From: Candidatus Iainarchaeum sp.
GTDB lineage: Archaea > Iainarchaeota > Iainarchaeia > Iainarchaeales > UBA10219
Assembly: GCA_018304425.1 (NCBI GenBank)
Contig: JAGVWE010000005.1
Coordinates: 62,001 to 126,000, forward strand
Reading direction: 5' to 3'
DNA: 64,000 nucleotides
Position numbers and translations under genes: made by a program. The notes beneath the pieces are model-generated. The model saw nothing but the letters and a program-made list of their open reading frames with translations, searched no databases and had not been told where the DNA came from. Below, piece by piece: positions 23,124 to 33,192 of the stretch; position 1 is the stretch's first letter, and the number at the start of each line of letters is the position of its first letter.

Positions 23124-24223
23124 TGGTTTACGGACTCGAGGGTTCCACGGCGGCCAGGGCCCTGACGTATGGCTACTCCAATGCCAGGGTCAAGGCCATG
23201 CAGGCCCTGCTGTTCAAGGGCAAGGACCTGGAAGCCCTGGTCGGAGCCAGTGACTTGAAGGAAGTCATTGGCTTCCTGGAGCGAACCAGTTACCGGGAGG
23301 ACCTGGTGGCAACCTCCCTGAATTACAGCGGCATCAACCGCGTGGAATTGGCGCTGGGCCTCAACTATGCGCGGGCCGCCAGCAAGCTATTGAAAATCGC
23401 GCCCAAGGCCGCGTTGCCGGTGCTTGCCGCCATCCTGCGGAAATGGGACGTGCACAACCTCAAAACCATTTTGCTGGGAAAATACGAGAAAAAGCCGCGA
23501 GCCGAGATTGAGCCCTACTTGGTCAGGTGCGGGAGCCTCTCCAAGGCAACCCTCGCCCGGCTGCTGGAAGAAGACAGCATCCAGGAACTCGTTGGATTGC
23601 TGGCCGGCACGGAGTACGGTTGGGTCCTGGAAAGGGCCTGGAAAAAATTCGGGGAAAGCAAGGACATGAATGCGTTCCTGGAAGCCCTGGACCTCCATTA
23701 TTACGCCAAACTTGCGGTCGAAGTAAGCGATACCGGTGGCAGTGAACGCGTCATCCGCCAGCTCGTGGAAGCCGAAGTGGATGCCAAGAACCTGGTGAAC
23801 GCGTTGCGGCTTAGAAGGGAAGGCAAGACCGATGAATACATTGGCTCGCTGTTCGTTCCAGGCGGAAGCCTGGACAGGGAAGAACTGCAGGCTTTGCTGA
23901 AGGCGCACCCCCAAGGGGAGAAGGGCTTCGAGGCCCTCCTCCTGGCGGCACAGAAACGCATGGGGCTGGCCCCCTCGGAGGGCGGCATCGTCCCCTCCAA
24001 GGGCGCGGGCAAGTCCTTGGCAGCCCTTGAAACCCGGCTCGCGCACCGGATCGTCGAGCAAAGCCTCCGAACCCTGCGGCGCAGCATCCTGTCCTTGGGC
24101 GCCTTGGTGGGCTTCCTCTATCTCAAGGAAAACGAAGTGAACAACGTGCGAAAAGTCATCCGGGCCAAGGAATACCGCCTGCCTCCCGCGATGGCAAAGG
24201 AGATGTTGATTATACCGTCATAG
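23123..24223 (+). CDS. atpC: A1A0 ATP synthase subunit C
   Basis: This 366-residue helical protein is the central-shaft socket that sits on the c-ring and binds subunits D and F. It opens with YGYSNARVKAMQALLF and ends with FLYLKENEVNNVRKVIRAKEY, the typical AhaC close. It starts on the last base of the subunit E stop codon. Length is normal. Confidence 0.93.
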   Translation: MVYGLEGSTAARALTYGYSNARVKAMQALLFKGKDLEALVGASDLKEVIGFLERTSYREDLVATSLNYSGINRVELALGLNYARAASKLLKIAPKAALPVLAAILRKWDVHNLKTILLGKYEKKPRAEIEPYLVRCGSLSKATLARLLEEDSIQELVGLLAGTEYGWVLERAWKKFGESKDMNAFLEALDLHYYAKLAVEVSDTGGSERVIRQLVEAEVDAKNLVNALRLRREGKTDEYIGSLFVPGGSLDREELQALLKAHPQGEKGFEALLLAAQKRMGLAPSEGGIVPSKGAGKSLAALETRLAHRIVEQSLRTLRRSILSLGALVGFLYLKENEVNNVRKVIRAKEYRLPPAMAKEMLIIPS

Positions 24224-24235
24224 AGGTTTTGAAGC

Positions 24236-24565
24236 ATGGAAGAATTCCCACACAACATTGCGGTGATTGGCGACCGGGCCACGTCAACCGGCTTCAGGCT
24301 GGCGGGCATCCGGGAGGTCCACGTTTACGAGGACAAGACGGCGGAAAAAAAGCTGGCCGAACTCCTGGAACGCGAGAACCTGGGCCTGATAATCATTAAC
24401 GAAACCCTTTTGCAGAAATTCGACTGGCGGATGAAGAAAAGAATCGAGCGAATCGCCAAACCCGTGATCATTACCGTGCCGGACCGGCTCGGAACCGTGG
24501 TCGAGGAAGCCGAATCGCTTCGCTCGCTGGTGCGAAGGGCGTTGGGCGTTGACTTAATCAAATGA
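24236..24565 (+). CDS. atpF: A1A0 ATP synthase subunit F
   Basis: This 109-residue Rossmann-like subunit of the rotor opens with IAVIGDRATSTGFRLAGI and has LIIINETLLQK, both family hallmarks. It sits on the D shaft in the head. Normal length and position between C and A. Confidence 0.93.
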   Translation: MEEFPHNIAVIGDRATSTGFRLAGIREVHVYEDKTAEKKLAELLERENLGLIIINETLLQKFDWRMKKRIERIAKPVIITVPDRLGTVVEEAESLRSLVRRALGVDLIK

Positions 24566-24574
24566 GGTGGATGG

Positions 24575-26338
24575 ATGGGCGTAATCAAGCGAATCATTGG
24601 ACCCGTTGTTACGGCGGAAAAAATGCAGGGCGCACGCATGTTTGACGTGGTAAAGGTGGGCGAGGAAGGCCTGATTGGCGAGGTCATCAAGCTCAGCGGG
24701 GAAGAAGCCATTTTACAGGTGTACGAGGACACGTCCGGCCTGCAGCCCGGCAAGAAAGTGGAGAACACGGCGCTGCCGCTCAGCGTGGAACTCGGCCCAG
24801 GACTCCTGACGTCCATCTATGACGGCATCCAACGGCCACTTGAAATCATCCGCGCCCAGCACGGCACGTTCATCGCCAGGGGCGCCAAAACAGATGCCTT
24901 GGACCGCAAGAAGAAATGGGAATTCAAGGCCACGGCCAAGGCGGGAGACGTGGTCGAGGGCGGCAACATCCTGGGCGAAGTCCAGGAAACCGAGCTCATC
25001 CAGCACCGGGTCATGGTGCCGCCGGACGTGCACGGAAAGATTGCCAGCATCAGCAGCGGCAAGTTTTCCTTGGAGGAAACCATTGCCGTCATCGAGGACC
25101 AGGGCAAGAAAACCAGGGTCTCGCTGCTCCAGAAGTGGCCGGTGAGGAAACCCAGGCCCTACAAGGCCAGGCTGATGCCGGATACGCCGCTTGCCACGGG
25201 CATGCGCATCATTGACACGTTTTTCCCGGTGTCAAAGGGGGGAACGGCCTGCATTCCCGGCCCCTTCGGCTCCGGTAAAACGGTTTGCCAGCAGTCCCTG
25301 GCCAAGTGGAGTGACGCCCAAATCGTGGTCTACGTGGGCTGTGGAGAGCGCGGCAACGAAATGACGGAAGTGCTGACCGAGTTCCCGGAATTGCAGGACC
25401 CCCGCAGCAAGAAGCCCTTGATGCAGCGCACCATCCTGATTGCCAACACCTCCAACATGCCGGTGGCGGCCAGGGAGGCAAGCATTTACACGGGCATCAC
25501 CATCGCCGAGTATTACCGGGACATGGGCTATGACGTCGCATTAATGGCGGACTCCACTTCCCGGTGGGCGGAAGCCATGCGTGAAATCTCCGGCCGGCTC
25601 GAGGAAATGCCGGGCGAAGAAGGCTACCCCCCTTACCTGGCCAGGCGGCTCGCTGAATTCTATGAGCGCGCGGGCAGGGTCGAATGCCTGGGAGGCAAGC
25701 AAAAAAATGGCAGCGTCACCATCATCGGCGCGGTAAGCCCGCCGGGCGGCGACATCTCGGAACCGGTTTCCCAGAACACGTTGCGCGTAACCAAAGTGTT
25801 TTGGGCGCTGGACGCCAAGCTCGCGCAACGCAGGCACTTCCCGGCCATCAACTGGCTGAAGAGCTATTCGCTGTACCTGGATTTGCTGGAACCCACCTAC
25901 CTGAACACGCTTTCCGCGGAGTGGGTGGATTTGAGGACGAATGCCATGGCCATGCTCCAGAAGGAGTCCGAATTACAGCAGATCGTGCAACTGGTTGGAA
26001 CGGATGCCTTGCCTGAAAAGGAGCAAGCCATCCTGGACGCGGCAAGGATGCTGCGTGAGGACTTCCTCCAGCAAAGCGCGTACGACGAAATTGACGCGTA
26101 TGTCTCGCTCCAAAAGCAGTACCTCATGCTGAAGACCATCATGAAATTCCATGAAAAGGCCGTGCACGCCCTCGAGTTGGGCGCCCAGCTCAAGTCCATC
26201 GTGGAGATGCCGGTCCGGGCCCAGATTGCCCGAATGAAGGAAATCAGGGAAGAGGACGCTGATAAGAAGGTCAACGCCATCCTCTCCGAAATAGAGAATG
26301 CGTTCGGCAAGCTGGCCAGGAGCGTCGGCCCCCTGTAA
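24575..26338 (+). CDS. atpA: A1A0 ATP synthase catalytic subunit A
   Basis: This 587-residue catalytic subunit has Walker A GPFGSGKT at residues 229-236, the non-homologous insertion before it (about 110-190) that marks A rather than F-type beta chains, and the arginine-finger-facing segment [18 protein letters not shown]. No intein is present, although archaeal atpA genes often carry one at the P-loop. Length is typical. Confidence 0.97.
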   Translation: MGVIKRIIGPVVTAEKMQGARMFDVVKVGEEGLIGEVIKLSGEEAILQVYEDTSGLQPGKKVENTALPLSVELGPGLLTSIYDGIQRPLEIIRAQHGTFIARGAKTDALDRKKKWEFKATAKAGDVVEGGNILGEVQETELIQHRVMVPPDVHGKIASISSGKFSLEETIAVIEDQGKKTRVSLLQKWPVRKPRPYKARLMPDTPLATGMRIIDTFFPVSKGGTACIPGPFGSGKTVCQQSLAKWSDAQIVVYVGCGERGNEMTEVLTEFPELQDPRSKKPLMQRTILIANTSNMPVAAREASIYTGITIAEYYRDMGYDVALMADSTSRWAEAMREISGRLEEMPGEEGYPPYLARRLAEFYERAGRVECLGGKQKNGSVTIIGAVSPPGGDISEPVSQNTLRVTKVFWALDAKLAQRRHFPAINWLKSYSLYLDLLEPTYLNTLSAEWVDLRTNAMAMLQKESELQQIVQLVGTDALPEKEQAILDAARMLREDFLQQSAYDEIDAYVSLQKQYLMLKTIMKFHEKAVHALELGAQLKSIVEMPVRAQIARMKEIREEDADKKVNAILSEIENAFGKLARSVGPL

Positions 26339-26365
26339 GGGGGTTAGCACAGGATAGGTGAAAAC

Positions 26366-27751
26366 ATGGCGATAAAGGAATACCAGACCGTTACCGACGT
26401 TGCCGGCCCCCTCGTCTTCGTGGACCGGGTGGAAGCCATTGGCTACAACGAGCTCGTGGAAGTCATCCTGCCCAACGGCGAGCGCAGGAAAGGCCAGGTA
26501 TTGGACACGGCCAAGGGAAGGGCCGTGGTGCAGATTTTCGGGAGCACGACAGGCGTTGACACCCAGCACACAAGGGTCCGGTTCCTGGGCGAAACCATGC
26601 GCATCAGCGTTTCGGATGAAATGCTGGGCCGTGTGTTCAATGGCTTGGGCGAGCCCCGCGACAACGGCCCCACCATCATTGCCGACGAAAAAATCGACAT
26701 CATTGGTTCGTCCATCAACCCGACCGCGCGGCGGAAGCCCGAGGACTTCATCCAGACCGGCATCAGCACCATTGACGTCATGAACACCCTGGTGCGGGGT
26801 CAGAAGCTGCCTATTTTTTCGGGCGCTGGCATGCCGCACAACGATGTCGCGGTCCAAATCGCGAGGCAGGCCAAGGTGCTGAAGGGAACCGACAAGTTCG
26901 CGGTGGTGTTTGCCGCCATCGGAATAACCCACGAGGAAGCAGCGTTCTTCATGCGGGACTTTGAGATGACAGGAGCCCTGGAAAGGGCCGTGCTGTTCCT
27001 CAACCTCGCGGACGACCCCTCGGTGGAAAGGCTGATTACGCCAAGAATGGCGCTTACAACCGCTGAATACCTGGCGTATGAAAAGGACATGCACATCCTC
27101 GTCATCCTCACGGACATGACCAACTACTGCGAGTCCCTCCGCGAGATTGCCGGGGCAAGGGAAGAGGTTCCAGGGCGAAGGGGCTATCCGGGCTACATGT
27201 ACACGGACCTGGCCTCCATTTACGAGCGGGCCGGCATCGTCAAGGGAAAAAAGGGCTCCATCACGCAGTTGTCTATTCTCTCCATGCCTGGTGGGGACAT
27301 CACGCACCCCATTCCGGATCTCACGGGCTACATCACGGAAGGCCAGATTGTGCTGAACAACGACTTGCACCGGAAGGGCATTTTTCCCCCCATTGACGTG
27401 CTGCCCAGCTTGTCGAGGCTCATGAACCTCGGCATTGGCGGCGAGAAAACGCGGGAAGACCACCGGGGGGTGGCAGACCAGTTGTACGCCGCGTATGCCA
27501 CGGGACGCGACTTGCGAAGCCTCTCGGCCGTGGTGGGCGAGGAAGCCCTCACCGAAAACGACCGGAAGTACTTGAAGTTCGCGGACGCCTTTGAGAACCG
27601 GTTCGTGCGGCAGGGCAAGCACGAGAACCGGGAAATCCATCAGTCGCTGGACTTGGGCTGGGAACTGTTGTCGGGCCTGCCTGAAACCGAGTTGAAGAGG
27701 ATCAAGAAGGACTACATCGCCAAGTATGGCAAGCGCTTCCGGAAGGAGTGA
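26366..27751 (+). CDS. atpB: A1A0 ATP synthase regulatory subunit B
   Basis: This 461-residue subunit alternates with A in the head. It keeps the overall fold but its P-loop position reads FSGAGMPHN instead of a Walker A, as expected for the non-catalytic B chain. The family blocks [15 protein letters not shown] and [19 protein letters not shown] are clear. It lies 27 bases after atpA. Confidence 0.97.
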   Translation: MAIKEYQTVTDVAGPLVFVDRVEAIGYNELVEVILPNGERRKGQVLDTAKGRAVVQIFGSTTGVDTQHTRVRFLGETMRISVSDEMLGRVFNGLGEPRDNGPTIIADEKIDIIGSSINPTARRKPEDFIQTGISTIDVMNTLVRGQKLPIFSGAGMPHNDVAVQIARQAKVLKGTDKFAVVFAAIGITHEEAAFFMRDFEMTGALERAVLFLNLADDPSVERLITPRMALTTAEYLAYEKDMHILVILTDMTNYCESLREIAGAREEVPGRRGYPGYMYTDLASIYERAGIVKGKKGSITQLSILSMPGGDITHPIPDLTGYITEGQIVLNNDLHRKGIFPPIDVLPSLSRLMNLGIGGEKTREDHRGVADQLYAAYATGRDLRSLSAVVGEEALTENDRKYLKFADAFENRFVRQGKHENREIHQSLDLGWELLSGLPETELKRIKKDYIAKYGKRFRKE

Positions 27752-27755
27752 GGGC

Positions 27756-28397
27756 ATGGCCGAGGAAGACATCAAGACCACTCGCCTGGAACTCATCGAA
27801 ACCCGGGGCCGGGTGGTTTTGGCCGAGAAAGGGCATAACCTGCTGAAACAAAAGCAGGACGTCCTCATCCTCGAGTTCTTCAAGATACTAGGCAAGGCCA
27901 AGGACTTGCGGAACGAGCTCAACACGCAGATGACTGCTGCCTTCCAGGGGCTGGCCGTGGCCGAAGCCTACCACGGCATCCACGAGCTGGAGGCGGTCGC
28001 CTTAGCGGTCAAAACCGCTTCCGGCATCAACGTGCAGGTGAAGAACGTGATGGGCGTCAAAATCCCGGAAATCCGGGGAAGGGATGTCAAGAAAACCCTG
28101 ACCGAGCGCGGCTACAGCGTGGTGGGCACGTCCGCCAAAATCGACGAGGCCGCTTCCGCCTTTGAGGGCGCGCTGGAAATGGTCATCAAGCTGGGGGAAA
28201 CCGAGAATGCCTTGAAGCGGCTGGTGCGCGAAATCGAGAAAACCAAGCGCAGGGTCAATTCATTGGAATTCATCCTCATCCCACGGCTCAAGGAAAAAGT
28301 GAAGATTATCAGCATGCGCTTGGAGGGCCTGGAAAGAGACCAGTTCATCGCCCTCAAAATCGTGAAGAAAAAAATTGCGGCGAAGAAGGCGGCGTGA
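27756..28397 (+). CDS. atpD: A1A0 ATP synthase subunit D (central shaft)
   Basis: This 213-residue coiled-coil rotor subunit couples ring rotation to catalysis. It starts DIKTTRLELIETRGRVVLAE and ends with a second long helix (KRRVNSLEFILIPRLKEKVK), the pair of helices of the shaft. ATG at 27756 is chosen with the upstream AGGAGTGAGGG; the frame is open before it but lies in atpB. It is the last gene of the operon. Confidence 0.95.
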   Translation: MAEEDIKTTRLELIETRGRVVLAEKGHNLLKQKQDVLILEFFKILGKAKDLRNELNTQMTAAFQGLAVAEAYHGIHELEAVALAVKTASGINVQVKNVMGVKIPEIRGRDVKKTLTERGYSVVGTSAKIDEAASAFEGALEMVIKLGETENALKRLVREIEKTKRRVNSLEFILIPRLKEKVKIISMRLEGLERDQFIALKIVKKKIAAKKAA

Positions 28398-28566
28398 TGG
28401 CGGCAAGTAGCAACTGAACGCCGTTTACGTAAATGACTAGGTTTCCTTATTGCACGCGCGCAAACGCGTGATTTTCACGGCGGAACACTCAATTCACGCG
28501 GCCCTGAACTCATCGCGCCCCCGGCACTGGCCCTTGAGCCGCGGTTCCTGGGCCCACCCAAGCCGT

Positions 28567-28692
28567 TCAACACCCAGTCTCACAGTCGAAGTCCCTTTCA
28601 TAGAAATCCGTCTCATCGTAGGGAATCAACTCACCCCCGCAGAGCATGCCGCAAGCCAACTGCACGCACTTGCCCGTTTGTCGCTTTTTCAT
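28567..28692 (-). CDS. Small Cys-rich protein (41 residues)
   Basis: A short minus-strand frame encodes 41 residues opening MKKRQTGKCVQLACGMLCGG and ending DFDCETGC. Five Cys fall at 9, 14, 18, 37 and 41 (C-x4-C-x3-C and C-x3-C). The middle is acidic and aromatic. An SD-like GGGGTGGTGG precedes the ATG, and a TATA-like CTATTTAGATATG lies about 30-40 bases upstream. It is likely a real gene, perhaps a metal-binding peptide. No family is recognised. The rest of the 28398-28966 spacer shows only AT-rich promoter sequence and a direct repeat. Confidence 0.5.
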   Translation of the reverse strand: MKKRQTGKCVQLACGMLCGGELIPYDETDFYERDFDCETGC

Positions 28693-28752
28693 GCCACCAC
28701 CCCGTATATCTACCTACATCCATATCTAAATAGCCAATACGCTTAATTATTA

Positions 28753-28933
28753 TGTTTTCATGGAAAAAATTTACTACTTATCCAGTTATAACGCATTTTT
28801 CTTCTACTTGTTCATGAGGTATTCCCAGGGCCCGAACAACCATCGGAGAAGGAAAACAACGTCGGTAATAGCCAAGCAGACAAGTAAAAATAAAATAAAT
28901 GGCGTAGTTTTTCATGTTTACATGGAAAAAAAT
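28753..28933 (+). repeat. Pair of TGTTTNCATGGAAAAAA direct repeats
   Basis: TGTTTTCATGGAAAAAAT (28753-28770) and TGTTTACATGGAAAAAAAT (28915-28933) match except for one base and the A-run length, with centres about 162 bases apart, just upstream of the duplicated Lrp gene at 28967. Paired sites at this distance could be operator copies for a looping regulator. Confidence 0.4.
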
Positions 28934-28966
28934 AGGTTTAAATTCATATTTAACGAATGATGGATC

Positions 28967-29995
28967 ATGCGTGCTGCTGTTGAATCCCTGGATGCCAGGG
29001 ACCGAAAACTTGCCTTCCTCCTGTCCAAGAACTGCCGGACCAGCTACCGGAACCTGGGAAAATTGCTGGGGCTTTCCCCGGACAGCGTGCGCTACCGCCT
29101 GGCGAAACTCGAAAAACAAGGCGTGATCAGGGGCTATGTTGTGGTGCCGAACTCGTTCGCGCTGGGCAAAATGATTACCTCGGTTTTTGTCTCCTTCCAC
29201 AACCTTCCCAGGGAAAGCGGCAGCCGAATCGTTGAACTCCTGAACCGGCAGAAGGAAATCGTTTTCGCGTACAAGACCCAGGGTGCCTGGGACCTGGTCT
29301 TCCAGGTCGAGCACAAGGGGATGTTCGAATTGAACAAAACCTTGGAAGAATTCAGGGCCGTGTGCGGCGAAGAAAAAATCGACCAGCTCTTCTACCAAGC
29401 CCACGTGGGCGAATACAAGTTCAGGCAAGCGCCCGAAGCGATTTTAGGCGGGCAAAAAGTTTCCGAAATCCTCTCCATCCGCGCGGATGCATCCTTCGCC
29501 AAGGACTTCCTCGACGCGCCCCCCACGGAACTCGTGGAACAGGCGCCGGCCAAAATGAGCGAAGCCGATGGGCTGGTGCTGAACCGGTTGTCCGACGACG
29601 CAAGGATAAGCCTCACCGAGCTGGCCCTGAAGACCGGCTTAAGCGTCGACCAGGTTCGGTACAAAATAAGGCGCCTGGTCAGGCAGGGAATCATCCAGGC
29701 GTTCTGGGCCGTCCTGGACCTCCAGAAGTTCGGCCTCCACCGCTTTGACCTCCTGGTCAAGCTGAAAAACCTGGACTCCAAGGCCAGGGCACGGATGAAA
29801 ACCTACTTCCTCAACCACCCGAAGGTCGTCCGAGCCATTCTCACCTGCGGTCCCTACGGCTTATGGGTCAACCTCACCTGCGAGGACCTCTCCAAATGCC
29901 GTGAAACCGTGGAAGAATTCAGCGAACGCTTCCATGACTACCTACTGGATGCGGACATGCTGATGGTGTTCGAGGAACTGAAGTTCAGGTTCTAA
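28967..29995 (+). CDS. Tandem (duplicated) Lrp/AsnC-type regulator
   Basis: This 342-residue protein is two Lrp/AsnC-like halves in one chain. The first winged helix is at about residues 8-60 (RTSYRNLGKLLGLSPDSVRYRL), with its ligand domain around GAWDLVFQVEH. The second begins near 197 (DDARISLTELALKTGLSVDQVRYKI), with its own domain around GPYGLWVNLTC. A TATA-like GTTTAAATTCATATTT lies just upstream, so it may be leaderless. Its gene sits in front of the Met/Thr pathway genes, with a palindrome between them, and it probably controls them and itself. The covalent dimer could bind DNA asymmetrically. Confidence 0.85.
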   Translation: MRAAVESLDARDRKLAFLLSKNCRTSYRNLGKLLGLSPDSVRYRLAKLEKQGVIRGYVVVPNSFALGKMITSVFVSFHNLPRESGSRIVELLNRQKEIVFAYKTQGAWDLVFQVEHKGMFELNKTLEEFRAVCGEEKIDQLFYQAHVGEYKFRQAPEAILGGQKVSEILSIRADASFAKDFLDAPPTELVEQAPAKMSEADGLVLNRLSDDARISLTELALKTGLSVDQVRYKIRRLVRQGIIQAFWAVLDLQKFGLHRFDLLVKLKNLDSKARARMKTYFLNHPKVVRAILTCGPYGLWVNLTCEDLSKCRETVEEFSERFHDYLLDADMLMVFEELKFRF

Positions 29996-30007
29996 AAAAT
30001 TATCTTT

Positions 30008-30032
30008 GGAATAATTCTTTTCATAATTATTC
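30008..30032. promoter_or_regulatory. Perfect dyad operator candidate before the methionine/threonine genes
   Basis: GAATAATT-N8-AATTATTC is an exact 8-bp inverted repeat in an AT-rich 90-base gap between the regulator gene and the PLP enzyme gene. TTATCTTT occurs on both sides of it. The downstream TATA (CTTATTTAAGC, 30060-30070) is about 25 bases before the ATG at 30089. The dyad lies upstream of that box, a place for an activator or repressor such as the Lrp-type protein. Confidence 0.45.
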
Positions 30033-30088
30033 TTCCTAGGAATTTATCTTTCAAGAAGCCTTATTTAAGCGGACGCCAAGAGTATGTG

Positions 30089-31237
30089 ATGAGCCAACGC
30101 TTCGACACCTTGTGCGTGCATTCCGGCAGCCAGCAGGACCCCGTCACGGGGGCGGTAGTGTCGGCAATCCAGCCAGCCGTGACCTTCCGGCAGCTTGGAA
30201 TAGGAAAACCATTGGGCTTCGAGTATTCCCGTGCCGCCAACCCCTCACGCCGGGTGCTAGAGCGAAGCATCTCCGAACTGGAGGGATACAAGCACTCGGT
30301 CTGCTTCGGATCCGGCATCGCCGCCGAACTGGCGCTGTTCCAAACCCTCAAACAGTATGACCACGTCCTCTTTTGCGAGGAAACCTATGGGGGAACGTTC
30401 CGCTTGATGAAGACCGTGCTCAACAAGTTCGGCCTCCGCAGTGATTTCGTGCAAATGGATTCCCCTGACCGCATCACGGACTACGTCACAAAGGACACGA
30501 AAATGGTGTTCGTGGAGTCCCCAACCAATCCACTGCTGGACGTCATCGACCTCCAGGGGGTTGGGGAAGTCGCAAAAAAGCACGGCCTGCTTTACGTGGT
30601 CGACAACACCCTCCTGAGCCCTGCATTCCAGCAACCCAAGAAGTTCGGGGCCGACGTGGTCGTGCACAGCTTGACGAAATACCTGGCAGGGCACAACGAC
30701 GTCGTCGGGGGCTCGTTGTCCTTCGACGACGCATCCCTCCAAGAGAAACTCGGCCACCTGATTAAGGCCACGGGCGCGGTCCTCTCGCCATTCGAGTGCT
30801 ATCTGACCCTGCGCGGCATCAAGACGCTTTACTTGAGGATGCAGAAACACGAGGCCAACCACGAAAAAATCGCCGCCTTCCTTGAACGCCATCCAAAGGT
30901 GAAGAGAGTGTACTCCACTACGCTGTCCTCCCACCCGAAACGAGAGCGCTTCCTGGCACAGGCCACGGGACACGGCGGCACGTTCTCCTTCGAGTTGAAA
31001 GGCGGACTGGCGAGCGCCAAAAAGTTCGTGCGGGGGCTCAGCCTATGGACCTTTGGGGAAAGCCTGGGCGGCGTTGAATCCCTGGTTTCGCATCCCCCCA
31101 CCATGAGCCATTCCTCCCTTTCCCGCGAAGAACGATTGAAGCGAGGCATCCACGACGGCTTGCTCAGGCTCTCCTGCGGCATCGAGAACGCGGACGACCT
31201 GATCTCCGACTTGGAGGAGGCGCTTGCCGGCGTTTGA
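30089..31237 (+). CDS. Cys/Met-metabolism PLP enzyme (cystathionine gamma-synthase-like)
   Basis: This 382-residue enzyme is in the Cys/Met PLP-dependent family that includes cystathionine gamma-synthase, O-acetylhomoserine sulfhydrylase and gamma-lyases. The PLP lysine is K197 in HSLTKYLAGH, and the cofactor-binding FGSGIAAELAL and VFVESPTNPLLDV blocks are normal. ATG at 30089 is preferred to the GTG one codon earlier. It precedes homoserine kinase, homoserine dehydrogenase and aspartokinase on one strand with short gaps. With phosphohomoserine or another homoserine ester as likely input, a role in methionine synthesis is plausible; a lyase cannot be excluded. Confidence 0.87.
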   Translation: MSQRFDTLCVHSGSQQDPVTGAVVSAIQPAVTFRQLGIGKPLGFEYSRAANPSRRVLERSISELEGYKHSVCFGSGIAAELALFQTLKQYDHVLFCEETYGGTFRLMKTVLNKFGLRSDFVQMDSPDRITDYVTKDTKMVFVESPTNPLLDVIDLQGVGEVAKKHGLLYVVDNTLLSPAFQQPKKFGADVVVHSLTKYLAGHNDVVGGSLSFDDASLQEKLGHLIKATGAVLSPFECYLTLRGIKTLYLRMQKHEANHEKIAAFLERHPKVKRVYSTTLSSHPKRERFLAQATGHGGTFSFELKGGLASAKKFVRGLSLWTFGESLGGVESLVSHPPTMSHSSLSREERLKRGIHDGLLRLSCGIENADDLISDLEEALAGV

Positions 31238-31246
31238 GGTGCATGC

Positions 31247-32173
31247 ATGGACGACGTAAAGATTTTCGCGCCAGCCAGCGTCGCCAACGTCGGACCTGGT
31301 TTCGACGTGCTCGGGTTCGCCTTGGAAGGGATTGGGGACATTGTGAAGGCACGCCGCGTAACCGGAAAAGGCGTCCGCCTCACGCACATCCACAACGACG
31401 GTGGACGCCTCCCGCTGGACCCGGCCAAGAACACGGCCTCGGTCGCCGCACAGCAGGTGCTCGAAAAGCTCGGCATACGAGGGGAAGGCATCGAACTGGA
31501 ACTCGAAAAAGGGCTTCCCTTGAATTCGGGCCTGGGCAGCAGCGGAGCAAGCGCGGCCGCCGGCGCCTACGCTGCCCTTAAACTGTTTGGAAACGGCCAG
31601 AACAAGGAAGAAGCCCTTGAAGCCTGCGTAAAAGCCGAGGGCGTGGCCAGCGGTTTCCACGCCGACAACGTGGCACCTGCCCTGCTGGGCGGCGTCGTGC
31701 TGATAAGGAGCTATACCCCCCTTGACTTCATTCGCATCCCGTTCTCTGCCAGTGTCTACGTCACCCTGGTGAAGCCGGACATCGAAATACGGACCCGGCA
31801 GGCAAGAGAAGCCCTTCCCCGCAAAGTGCCGTTGGCGGGTTTGGTGAAAAACACGGGAAACGTGGCGGCGCTTGTATCCGGTTTCTTCCTCAACGACCCT
31901 GCCACCATAGGAAAGGCCATCGACGACTGTCTGATTGAACCGGTGCGGCAGAAACTCATCCCGGGATTCAGGGAAGCAAAACAAGCCGCCATCGAAGCAG
32001 GCTGCCTTGGATGCAGCATCGCCGGTTCGGGGCCGAGCGTCTTCGCCCTCTCCGAATCCAAGAAAACCGCCAAGGCCATTGGCGAAGCCATGCGTTCGGC
32101 GTTCACGGCGAAGGGGCTGGGTGCCACGAAAATCGTCTCGTGCATCAGCAGCTTCGGTGCGCGCAGCATGTAA
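31247..32173 (+). CDS. thrB: Homoserine kinase
   Basis: This 308-residue GHMP kinase phosphorylates homoserine for threonine synthesis. The ATP-binding motif GLPLNSGLGSSGASAAAG is at about residues 88-105, with the opening KIFAPASVANVGPGFDVLGFA that marks ThrB within the GHMP group. It follows the PLP enzyme by nine bases. No threonine synthase is in the window, so that step must be encoded elsewhere. Confidence 0.93.
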   Translation: MDDVKIFAPASVANVGPGFDVLGFALEGIGDIVKARRVTGKGVRLTHIHNDGGRLPLDPAKNTASVAAQQVLEKLGIRGEGIELELEKGLPLNSGLGSSGASAAAGAYAALKLFGNGQNKEEALEACVKAEGVASGFHADNVAPALLGGVVLIRSYTPLDFIRIPFSASVYVTLVKPDIEIRTRQAREALPRKVPLAGLVKNTGNVAALVSGFFLNDPATIGKAIDDCLIEPVRQKLIPGFREAKQAAIEAGCLGCSIAGSGPSVFALSESKKTAKAIGEAMRSAFTAKGLGATKIVSCISSFGARSM

Positions 32174-32189
32174 AGGGGAGGCAACAGGC

Positions 32190-33173
32190 ATGCAAACGAC
32201 CAGACTGGGTTTGATTGGTTTCGGCACGGTGGGCACGGGCGTGGTAAGATTGCTGCAGAAAAACGCTGGCCTCATCCGCGAGCGGACTGGGATGTGCCTC
32301 GAACTAAAGAGAATCGTCGACTGCCACATTGACCGGGAAAGGCCGGTCAAGGTAGCGAAGGAAATCCTGTCGACCGATGTCAACGAAATACTCGAAGACC
32401 CAACTATCGACGTCGTCATTGAACTCATTGGCGGCTATTCCCCGGCAAGGGAATACATCCTGCAGGCGCTGAGGAACGGCAAACACGTGGTGACGGCAAA
32501 CAAGGCCTTGCTGGCAAGGGACGGCCCAGAGATTTTTGCCGAGGCGGAAAAAGCACGCAGAAGGGTGTTCTATGAGGCAAGCGTGGGGGGCGGCATCCCC
32601 ATCCTGCTCGCGCTGGAAAGGGGCCTGGTCGGAAACAAAATCGAAAGCATCCGCGGCATATTGAATGGCACCTGCAACTTCATCCTCACCAAAATGGAGG
32701 GCGGAGTGTTAGAGTACGCAGATGCATTGAAGCTCGCGCAGGAAAAAGGGTTTGCCGAAGCGAATCCACGGCTCGACGTTGAAGGCAGTGACGCAATGCA
32801 CAAGCTCGTCATCCTTTCACGGCTGGCGTTCGGAGGGGAAAGCGATGAAATGACTGTGGAACTTAAGGGCATAACGCACGTTACTCAAGCAGACGTACGT
32901 GCAGCCCGGGCAGCGGGCAAGAAAATAAAGCTGGTGGCGGAGGCAACAACAAGGAAAGGAGAGGCAAGCCTGCGCGTTTCGCCGAAAGAGCTGCCGCTGG
33001 ATGACCCGCTGGCAAGGGTCGACGACGAAATGAACGCGATAGTGGTGAAAGGCGATTTCGCAGGCGAATTGTTTTTCGCCGGCAGGGGGGCGGGAATGGA
33101 TGCAACGGCCAGCGCGGTGGTCGCAGACCTCGTCGAGGCAGCGAAACAATTAAACCGCTCCCGAGCAGAGTGA
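32190..33173 (+). CDS. hom: Homoserine dehydrogenase (no ACT domain)
   Basis: This 327-residue NAD(P)-dependent enzyme reduces aspartate semialdehyde to homoserine. The nucleotide loop is LGLIGFGTVGTGVV, and the substrate domain has GGGIPILLALERGL and GILNGTCNFILTKM. ATG at 32190 follows GGGGAGG; the longer open frame before it is in thrB. The protein ends after the catalytic domain, so the C-terminal ACT regulatory domain of bacterial forms is absent. Feedback control would have to come from elsewhere. Confidence 0.93.
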   Translation: MQTTRLGLIGFGTVGTGVVRLLQKNAGLIRERTGMCLELKRIVDCHIDRERPVKVAKEILSTDVNEILEDPTIDVVIELIGGYSPAREYILQALRNGKHVVTANKALLARDGPEIFAEAEKARRRVFYEASVGGGIPILLALERGLVGNKIESIRGILNGTCNFILTKMEGGVLEYADALKLAQEKGFAEANPRLDVEGSDAMHKLVILSRLAFGGESDEMTVELKGITHVTQADVRAARAAGKKIKLVAEATTRKGEASLRVSPKELPLDDPLARVDDEMNAIVVKGDFAGELFFAGRGAGMDATASAVVADLVEAAKQLNRSRAE

Positions 33174-33192
33174 AGTAGTCATATGGTTTTGG

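Noticed and set aside
25973-27925. A 650-codon minus-strand frame opposite atpA and atpB
   Set aside because: It is an antisense shadow of two certain ATP synthase genes.
28450-28746. A 98-codon plus-strand frame in the spacer after the ATP synthase operon
   Set aside because: It starts without a promoter or SD and has a composition like antisense of the Cys-rich peptide gene.
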